NCBI GenBank assembly: GCA_017623655.1
Contig: JAGAON010000008.1
Span: 186,001-250,000 of the forward strand
Direction: 5' to 3'
From: Prevotella sp.
Lineage (GTDB): Bacteria; Bacteroidota; Bacteroidia; Bacteroidales; Bacteroidaceae
DNA length: 64,000 bases
Under the pieces are notes generated by a model that was given only the letters and a program-made list of their open reading frames with translations, had not been told where the DNA came from and ran no database searches. A program made the translations under genes and the position numbers. This document shows positions 58,858-64,000 of this stretch, in pieces (the stretch's first letter is position 1; every line of letters begins with the position of its first letter).

Positions 58858-60426
58858 TTATTTTCCCTTTCTTCTAATGATTATTGTTATAAAACTGATT
58901 ACCACTATAATAGCGCCAGATACTATTAAATAAATTATTGTATTTTTGTTGTTTGGTTCTTGATAAACCCATTTACCATATTCTGTTACATTTTTCTTGC
59001 TATATCTATTGTCGTAGTTATTATTATAGCCTGAACTTTCGCAATATGACCATACAATGCTGTCTTTACGGTTAATGTACATCGAGATGGTGCTATCACC
59101 TTGGAAATTATATACTTTTCCCAAAAAGCCAACATTTACATCGCAAGAATCGTATTTGCATGGAATAATTTTTCTTAAGGCTGCATTTACATATCCCCAC
59201 TTTCCATCCTTTTTCACTGGCGCCAACTTGTTTGAGAATGTACCAATGAAATCATATGTGTCCTCCATTCCTTTACCATGAATCAGCAAATGTTTATCAA
59301 CAAACACCCAAACTTCATTATTCATGGTTATACCTGCTAAACCGTCAACAAATCGATTGCAGTCCATTATGATAGCATCGTCAGGAACTACACTAAATAT
59401 TTGTCCCGATCTGAATAGTTCGTTTGCTTGTTCCTCTGATATTCCATCCATAAATTTAATAGTATTTCCTAAAGTGTCAATGAATTCATAGCAATCTACA
59501 TGATTTATCATTCTTAACCATGTATTACTTGCAATACATATACCATCCGAAAAACCAAAATATGTTCTATTACTGTCAAGAGAGTCTACTACGTTACCCT
59601 TTCTATCCAGCATTAGTGTAATATCATACCAACCACCATTAAGACAAAGTTGCTCTATATCGTATTCTCCATCTTCGTTTTTTACTAGCATTTTTTGTGA
59701 ATCTTCGTTCTTTATTTCTTCCCACTTTCTTGCAATTGTACGACCTGAAGAATAATTTGTTATATTGTAATATTCAAACTTTGCAATAATTTTGTTGTTT
59801 ACATCAATAATTCCATATTGCCCTTTCATTTTGTTCGGACCAATCGATTTGGACGTCTGTTTTAAGACAACAGCGCGCCCTTGGAAAAATGGTCTTCCAC
59901 TTTCGTAAATCGCAGGAATAACAGAATTACCTTCTTCGTCAATATATCCATATTTCCAAGTTAATGAATCTTGACACAATGCTCGTTTGGAACTGAAAGC
60001 CAATTTTGCAAACCATCCAATAAGTTTGAAATTCAATTTTCCAACTTCTTCTTTCTTTATAAAGAAAGATGTGTATAGATTCGGAGATATGACAAACTTG
60101 CCATGCGTATCAATATATCCATATCTAGCTATTAGGCAAGGTTCTTTCTCTATATTTTCCCCATATATTTTAAAAGATACGGAATCAACACGCTCAGAGT
60201 ATATTGTATCTACTACAACCAAAGCTCTATCATCAGTAAATAATTGAGCATAAAGATATTGTGGTTCAATTTGCCTATTTCCAATAGAGTCGATGTAACC
60301 ATACAAACCATTTTCTTCTATAACATACAAAAAATGGTTTGATGGATTGTTCTTTTTATCACAAGAGTATATGAGAGGAATGACGCTTACCATAGCGGCA
60401 ACAACCAATAGAAATAGTGTCCTCAT
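58858..60426 (-). CDS. WG-repeat lipoprotein or membrane-anchored protein
   Basis: The 522-aa protein (start at 60426, MRTLFLLVVAAMVSVIP) has a possible lipobox LIYSC near residue 21 and a C-terminal membrane helix (TIIYLIVSGAIIVVISFI) before RRKGK, so it may be anchored at both ends. It has five or more WG-type repeats: LYGYIDSIGNRQIEPQYLYA, ARYGYIDTHGKFVISP, WKYGYIDEEGNSVIPAIYE, GQYGIIDVNNKIIAKFEYY and GKWGYVNAALRKIIPCKY. WG repeats form beta-propeller-like or extended binding surfaces. It is first in the three-gene cluster and AT-rich. Function unknown; a role in cell-surface or secretion complexes is speculation. Confidence 0.75.
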   Translation of the reverse strand: MRTLFLLVVAAMVSVIPLIYSCDKKNNPSNHFLYVIEENGLYGYIDSIGNRQIEPQYLYAQLFTDDRALVVVDTIYSERVDSVSFKIYGENIEKEPCLIARYGYIDTHGKFVISPNLYTSFFIKKEEVGKLNFKLIGWFAKLAFSSKRALCQDSLTWKYGYIDEEGNSVIPAIYESGRPFFQGRAVVLKQTSKSIGPNKMKGQYGIIDVNNKIIAKFEYYNITNYSSGRTIARKWEEIKNEDSQKMLVKNEDGEYDIEQLCLNGGWYDITLMLDRKGNVVDSLDSNRTYFGFSDGICIASNTWLRMINHVDCYEFIDTLGNTIKFMDGISEEQANELFRSGQIFSVVPDDAIIMDCNRFVDGLAGITMNNEVWVFVDKHLLIHGKGMEDTYDFIGTFSNKLAPVKKDGKWGYVNAALRKIIPCKYDSCDVNVGFLGKVYNFQGDSTISMYINRKDSIVWSYCESSGYNNNYDNRYSKKNVTEYGKWVYQEPNNKNTIIYLIVSGAIIVVISFITIIIRRKGK

Positions 60427-60516
60427 AATCATAAAAAATAATTGCGCCTTGCCGATCCCATACAAGACTTCTGTTTATTTTCCGATGCAAGAATTGCTGA
60501 TATACATAACAAAAAG

Positions 60517-60775
60517 AACGTGGGCTCACACCTCAACTCGCTCTAAACTTTAGGTCGTAGGAAACCTTTGAAACAAAACGAGAAGATGTATGCCCACGTT
60601 GATATGATACACGTACCCGAAAAGCGTGCAGGAGGGCATAATGATGGCTACCCTCTGCACACTCCGGATAACATAATGTCATATCCGCCAGCATTCACCA
60701 TTTACTCCGTCCCGTGTTTCAAATTTTTGAATTTCCTACGTTCAAAGTTTACACAGACAAAGCGTTAGTGACGCT
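60517..60775. repeat. Nested inverted-repeat element with several hairpins, possibly RNA
   Basis: AACGTGGGC (60517-60525) pairs with GCCCACGTT (60592-60600); inside, CTCG (60537-60540) pairs with CGAG (60579-60582). Then GTGCAGGAGGG (60626-60636) pairs with CCCTCTGCAC (60651-60660), CGGATA (60665-60670) with TATCCG (60682-60687), and AAGCG with CGCTT near 60770. AAACTTTAGGTCGTAGGAAACC (written in parts as AAACTTT and CGTAGGAAA) at 60545-60566 is mirrored by TTTCCTACG...AAAGTTT at 60732-60750. Confidence 0.5.
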
Positions 60776-60952
60776 TGATTAGTATGTATGGTTTCACCCC
60801 GCACAGTCATACCGTTATGGCAAAGGCTGACGGTTGAAACCGGTGACAAAGTTAAAAAGAATTTCTGAATAAATCAAAGAAAACCGTAAAAAACTTTCTT
60901 TTGACCGGAAAGAAGGCATTTTACATAACCACACCATACCACATTTCCTATT

Positions 60953-60977
60953 GAGACGATGAGATTCATCGTCTCTA
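60953..60977. repeat. REP-like palindrome, family B copy 2
   Basis: GAGACGATGA-gat-TCATCGTCTC followed by TAC. It has the same core as the 22836 copies and the opposite orientation to 61128-61154. Confidence 0.8.
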
Positions 60978-61040
60978 CAATACAGGGAAGGATGTAGGCA
61001 CAGCATCTTGTCTTACAACAAACTTATAGAGGTAATGTGG

Positions 61041-61069
61041 CGTATGCACGGCAAGATGCCGTGCATACG
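61041..61069. repeat. REP-like hairpin, family C copy
   Basis: CGTATGCACGGC (61041-61052), loop AAGAT, GCCGTGCATACG (61058-61069), a perfect 12-bp stem sharing GCACGGCAAGATGCCGTGC with the 5604-5711 arms. Confidence 0.85.
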
Positions 61070-61127
61070 ATGCCAGCATACGCGTTTTGTTTTATTCTTT
61101 CACTTAAAAACTTTTCCAAGCGCAGAC

Positions 61128-61154
61128 GTAGAGACGATGAATCTCATCGTCTCA
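61128..61154. repeat. REP-like palindrome, family B copy 3
   Basis: GTAGAGACGATGA at 61128-61140 with ATCTCATCGTCTCAC following; the reverse complement of the 60953 copy over 25 nt. Confidence 0.8.
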
Positions 61155-61240
61155 CAACCGTTGCTACCTGCCAGAGTGTATTATATCATACACCGCCTCT
61201 ACAAACGAACAATCATCCATCCACTTTCCAATGCAAAACA

Positions 61241-61328
61241 AAAGGGTGCTGATTACCCAGCAAAAGAGGCCTGTTTACAATATAATCAGCACCTGTTTGC
61301 AGGGTAATCAGCCCCCTTTTACGACGGA
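61241..61328. repeat. 22-nt-period array R6
   Basis: Units start at 61241, 61263, 61285 and 61307: AAAGGGTGCTG/ATTACCCAGCA, AAAGAGGCCTG/TTTACAATATA, ATCAGCACCTG/TTTGCAGGGTA, ATCAGCCCCCT/TTTACGACGGA (unit 1 and 2 counted from the first A of each). The period is exactly 22 nt across four units. Confidence 0.85.
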
Positions 61329-61427
61329 GACGGCAAGCGCACGGGTTGCGGGCGGATATTCAGGCGGAACAACAGCAGTACAAATCCATCAGGCCGGCAT
61401 CAGCATCGAACGGACAAAGCGAACGCC

Positions 61428-61877
61428 TTACTCGTCGTCATCGTCCCAGTCATCATCGTCATCCCATCCGAAGAGGGCGGGCTCAACAAACGATTCCATC
61501 GCGCGGCGGTCTTTCTTGGTAGGACGGCCGGTACCGCGGGCACGGTCGATGAAACCGCTGATGCGTGACATTTCAAGCAGTTCGTACTGCTTCGGGTCGG
61601 TGACGTTCTCATACACCTGCGGTATCAGCTTCGCCCCCACCCTCGTCTCTATGGCGTTCAGTATCTTGAAGGAGTATGTCACGGGAGGTTTCTTCACATG
61701 AACGGTCTCCCCCGCCTTCACCGTCCGCGAGGGTTTGGCATTGGCGCCGTTCACCGTCACACGGCCGTTCTTGCACGCGTCGGCGGCCATGGAGCGTGTC
61801 TTGAATATGCGTGCGGCCCACAGCCACTTGTCAAGACGTGCGCTCTCCTGATATTTCAAAGTTTTCTCTTCCATCAT
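61428..61877 (-). CDS. hslR: S4-domain RNA-binding protein (Hsp15-like)
   Basis: The 149-aa protein has an S4 domain: ARLDKWLWAARIFKTRSMA, then CKNGRVTVNGANAKPSRTV. Hsp15 binds stalled 50S subunits with nascent chains. The C-terminus after about 115 is a basic stretch (GRPTKKDRRAMES) ending in an acidic run of aspartates (WDDDDDWDDDDE). The second Met is an equally possible start. It lies 21 bp downstream of pth. Confidence 0.9.
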   Translation of the reverse strand: MMEEKTLKYQESARLDKWLWAARIFKTRSMAADACKNGRVTVNGANAKPSRTVKAGETVHVKKPPVTYSFKILNAIETRVGAKLIPQVYENVTDPKQYELLEMSRISGFIDRARGTGRPTKKDRRAMESFVEPALFGWDDDDDWDDDDE

Positions 61878-61898
61878 TCCGCAACGTTTTTGCTGTTA

Positions 61899-62462
61899 CT
61901 ATTTCTTGTTGTAGCGGTTCATCGTTATGTCAATGCCGGCCAGCACGAACGACTTTATCATCTCGCAGGCCGTCTCCATAAGCGGCGCCAGTGTGGCCTT
62001 GTCTTCGTCAGAGAACTTGCCAAGCACCCAATCCACCTGTCCGCCTTTCTGAAATTCCGCCCCGATGCCCATACGCAGGCGTGCGTATTTCTGACCTATC
62101 AGCTGCTGTATGTGCCCCAACCCGTTGTGTCCGCCGTTGCTGCCACTGCCTTTCAGGCGCATCTTTCCGAGCGGAAGGGCAAGGTCGTCAACTATGACGA
62201 GCAGGTTCTCGGTCGGGATGTTCTCCTTTTCAAGCCAATAACGCACGGCGTTGCCACTGAGATTCATGTATGTGGTGGGCTTGAGCAGAAAGAGTTTCCT
62301 TCCCTTCACGCTTGTCTCCGCGACAAATCCGTAGCGTTTGTCAGCAAAAGTCACGCCCTGTTCCTTTGCGAAAGCGTCAACGGCCATCCATCCGGCGTTG
62401 TGCCTTGTCTCGTGATATTCCGCGCCGGGATTGCCCAGTCCGACTATCAAATACTTCTCCAT
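61899..62462 (-). CDS. pth: Peptidyl-tRNA hydrolase
   Basis: The 187-aa enzyme releases peptides from peptidyl-tRNA. The N-terminus [21 protein letters not shown] has Asn11 and the catalytic His21; [18 protein letters not shown] carries the catalytic Asp, followed by [11 protein letters not shown]. Length standard. It lies between hslR and rplY; a terminator separates it from rplY. Confidence 0.96.
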   Translation of the reverse strand: MEKYLIVGLGNPGAEYHETRHNAGWMAVDAFAKEQGVTFADKRYGFVAETSVKGRKLFLLKPTTYMNLSGNAVRYWLEKENIPTENLLVIVDDLALPLGKMRLKGSGSNGGHNGLGHIQQLIGQKYARLRMGIGAEFQKGGQVDWVLGKFSDEDKATLAPLMETACEMIKSFVLAGIDITMNRYNKK

Positions 62463-62510
62463 CGATACTTATATAATATAATAGGTAAGACAAAAAGAAT
62501 GGGATTGCAA

Positions 62511-62544
62511 GCAAAAAGGGCACCCTTGAATATCAAGGACGCCC
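62511..62544 (-). terminator. Terminator after rplY
   Basis: On the minus strand GGGC-gtCCTTG-atatt-CAAGGgt-GCCC (62544-62518) is followed by TTTTTGC. It probably reduces read-through into pth. Confidence 0.75.
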
Positions 62545-62581
62545 CTATTTCACTTTTGCCTCATGGCAAGCCGCGGCAATA

Positions 62582-63178
62582 TTACTTGCTTGCAGCAGCT
62601 GCGGCAGCCTGAGCCGCACGTGTCATCTTAACCGAGCATACTACGACCTCAGCCGGAGTAACGAGCTCGAGACCCTCGAATGAAAGGCTGCCGACCTTGA
62701 TGCTCTTGCCGATCTCAAGGCTTGTAACGTCGATCATCAGCTTCTCCGGAATCTGAGTGTAAGGAGCTTTCACCTTAAGCTGGCGCACAGAGAGGCTCAT
62801 ACGTCCACCGAGACGCACACCGGCTGCAAGTCCGTTGAGCTGAACTGGTATGCCTACAACAATCGGCTTCTCCGGAGTCACCTCGTAAAAGTCAACGTGC
62901 AACACTGCGTCTGTTACCGGTTCAAACTGGATTTCCCTTATTACGGCAGTGTGCTTCTCGCCCTCTACGTCAAGGTTCACCACGTAAACGTTCGGCGTGT
63001 AGATTGCCTTGCGAAGCTCTGAGAAAGGAATTGAGAAGGCAAGAGCCTCCGGAAGCCCGTTCTCTCCCCTCTTCTCACCATACAGATTACAAGGTACGAG
63101 ACCTTCCTTACGCATCATCTTGGAAGCCTTCTTGCCGGTTTCGACACGCTTCTTGCCTGAAAGATTGATTTCTAACAT
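62582..63178 (-). CDS. rplY: 50S ribosomal protein bL25 / general stress protein Ctc
   Basis: The 198-aa long form has the L25 5S-rRNA-binding domain (about 1-95: EINLSGKKRVETGKKASKMMRKEGLVPCNLYG in parts) and the C-terminal TL5/Ctc beta domain (about 100-180). The last 15 residues are an alanine-rich tail (AAQAAAAAASK). It has its own promoter at 63315-63284, divergent from nusB. Confidence 0.94.
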   Translation of the reverse strand: MLEINLSGKKRVETGKKASKMMRKEGLVPCNLYGEKRGENGLPEALAFSIPFSELRKAIYTPNVYVVNLDVEGEKHTAVIREIQFEPVTDAVLHVDFYEVTPEKPIVVGIPVQLNGLAAGVRLGGRMSLSVRQLKVKAPYTQIPEKLMIDVTSLEIGKSIKVGSLSFEGLELVTPAEVVVCSVKMTRAAQAAAAAASK

Positions 63179-63283
63179 TTGTGTTACTCTAAATTAAGTT
63201 TGTTGATTAAATTGCGGTTGCTTAATTCGCCATCACACTGAAGCACGGCTTCGTTTTCCGAAGACATACTTCAAAAGCGAGTG

Positions 63284-63315
63284 CAAAGGTACGTCTTTTT
63301 CTTGACATACACAAA
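63284..63315 (-). promoter_or_regulatory. Promoter of rplY
   Basis: On the minus strand TTTG (63315-63312), a 20-nt spacer and TACCTTTG (63291-63284). The leader to the ATG at 63178 is about 100 nt. Confidence 0.8.
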
Positions 63316-63363
63316 GTTTTGCCGTAAAATAGTACAAAAAAGTAGTAAAAACACCGTTTCCCC

Positions 63364-63394
63364 TTTGTCATTCACCCTTTTTTAGCTAACTTTG
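63364..63394 (+). promoter_or_regulatory. Promoter of nusB
   Basis: TTTG at 63364-63367, a 19-nt spacer and TAACTTTG at 63387-63394, the best consensus match in the window. The leader to the ATG at 63514 is about 115 nt and shows no obvious hairpin. Confidence 0.85.
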
Positions 63395-63513
63395 CAGATG
63401 CTATTACTTATGTAATCGGGCACAGCGCTCTCTGACATTATTGGTTGTTCGGTTCTTTACCCCTTCCTGAATGCCGGAAAGCGACCAATACGCCAAACAA
63501 CAAAACAACTAAC

Positions 63514-64000
63514 ATGATTAACAGGGAACTTATACGTATCAAGGTTGTTCAGTTAACCTACGCTTATTTTCAGAACGGCAACCACAACATAGACAGTGCC
63601 GAAAAGGAACTCTTATTCTCTCTTTCAAAGGCATACCACCTATACAACAGCTTGCTGCTGCTTATCGTCGCCGTCACGCGTATGGCAAGAAAGCACGTGG
63701 ATATAGCCTCCGCCAAAGCGGAACGTGAAGGCACGCAAATACCATCTTCAAAGTTTTCGTTCAACAAGTTCGCCGTGCAACTTGAGGAAAACCGTATGCT
63801 CAGGACCTTCGCCGAGGAACAGAAAGACATTTGGGAAGACCGGACGGAGTTTGTGAAGAAACTGTATCTGCAAATGGAACAGAGCGAAGCATACCGGGAT
63901 TTCATGGAATCTGACGACGATGACTATGAGGCTCACCGCGAAGTATGGCGCAAACTATACAAACTGTTCATACAGAACAACGAGGAGTTGGACGGTATCC
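63514..64000 (+). CDS. nusB: Transcription antitermination factor NusB, C-terminus cut by window edge
   Basis: About 162 residues are visible from MINRELIRIKVVQLTYAYFQ. The start is the standard Bacteroidota NusB N-terminus with IDSAEKELLFSLSKAYHLYN. These NusB proteins are about twice as long as the E. coli one (about 139 aa), having an extra central region before the core that would follow beyond 64000. NusB with NusE (S10) supports rRNA antitermination. Confidence 0.93.
   Translation, partial: MINRELIRIKVVQLTYAYFQNGNHNIDSAEKELLFSLSKAYHLYNSLLLLIVAVTRMARKHVDIASAKAEREGTQIPSSKFSFNKFAVQLEENRMLRTFAEEQKDIWEDRTEFVKKLYLQMEQSEAYRDFMESDDDDYEAHREVWRKLYKLFIQNNEELDGI

Larger units (their letters stand above)
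60427..61427. other. Gene-free 1-kb spacer packed with repeats and structured segments
   Basis: No convincing ORF is present. Contents in order: structured element at 60517-60775, family B palindrome 60953-60977, a degenerate family C piece at about 60994, family C hairpin 61041-61069, family B palindrome 61128-61154 in reverse orientation, array R6 at 61241-61328. A 66-codon frame at 60568-60768 inside the structured element looks non-coding. Confidence 0.7.

Noticed and set aside
60568..60768. 66-codon frame in the structured 60.5-60.8 kb element
   Set aside because: The frame lies across several hairpins, has no good start context, and its composition is not convincing. A homology search could change this.

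Overview
The window looks like chromosomal DNA of a Bacteroidales bacterium, most likely a Prevotella-type Prevotellaceae member. The grounds are: many upstream regions carry the Bacteroidota promoter pattern TTTG-N19/20-TAnnTTTG and lack strong Shine-Dalgarno sequences; PorU and PorV of the type IX secretion system are present; a BspA-type leucine-rich-repeat protein, an OMP_b-brl_3-type outer-membrane protein and carboxynorspermidine dehydrogenase are present; NusB is of the long Bacteroidota kind. No rRNA, tRNA, insertion sequence or CRISPR array was recognised.

Layout. 1-5.6 kb: partial TlpA-like lipoprotein, mnmA, sstT, a DUF4923-type protein and rsmA on the minus strand, then a divergent flippase-like membrane protein. 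5.9-11.7 kb: an AT-richer plus-strand cluster behind one good promoter: a MauE-like membrane protein, an O-antigen-ligase-like TPR protein, a lipoprotein whose tail has the eight-cysteine pattern of the bacteriocin fulvocin C, a small membrane protein, a DUF1573 lipoprotein and a transglutaminase-like lipoprotein. 12-15 kb: rplM-rpsI and rpsB-tsf with structured leaders. 15.2-20.6 kb: FAH-family hydrolase, porU, porV. 20.8-22.3 kb: a tripartite HipB-HipS-HipT module. 23-25.9 kb: manA, a lipoprotein, a HIT protein and a MerR regulator. 26-33.3 kb: a minus-strand series carboxynorspermidine dehydrogenase-recA-pepT-cation/proton antiporter-sodium symporter ending at a clear terminator. 33.3-40.5 kb: envelope proteins. 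41.2-45.4 kb: lysS-gpsA followed by a lone receiver and a small histidine kinase. 46.2-46.8 kb: a HigBA/RelE-type toxin-antitoxin pair, probably leaderless. 46.9-49 kb: PAP2 phosphatase and nhaD. 49.3-54.1 kb: a complete rhamnose operon rhaB-rhaA-rhaT-rhaD. 54.5-60.4 kb: an AT-rich island with an AbiF/AbiD-like HEPN protein preceded by a promoter and a compact terminator-like RNA, then a three-gene RDD/WG-repeat membrane cluster of unknown function. 61.4-64 kb: hslR, pth, rplY and divergent nusB, cut by the window end.

Intergenic DNA is unusually rich in dispersed repeats. The most striking is a family of six short arrays built from degenerate units with an exact 22-nt period (two 11-nt half-units, about two helical turns), at 1.6, 22.6, 37.2, 41.1, 45.8 and 61.2 kb. 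I do not recognise it as a described element. There are also REP-like palindromes of at least two families, a hairpin-forming inverted repeat with perfect 50- and 51-bp arms at 40.7-41.0 kb, and a family rich in ATAAC/TTATG words. The best candidates for undescribed biology are these 22-nt arrays, the fulvocin-like peptide locus, and the AbiF-like gene with its putative upstream RNA. All coordinates and motifs come from reading the sequence; family names come from recalled motifs, without database searches.
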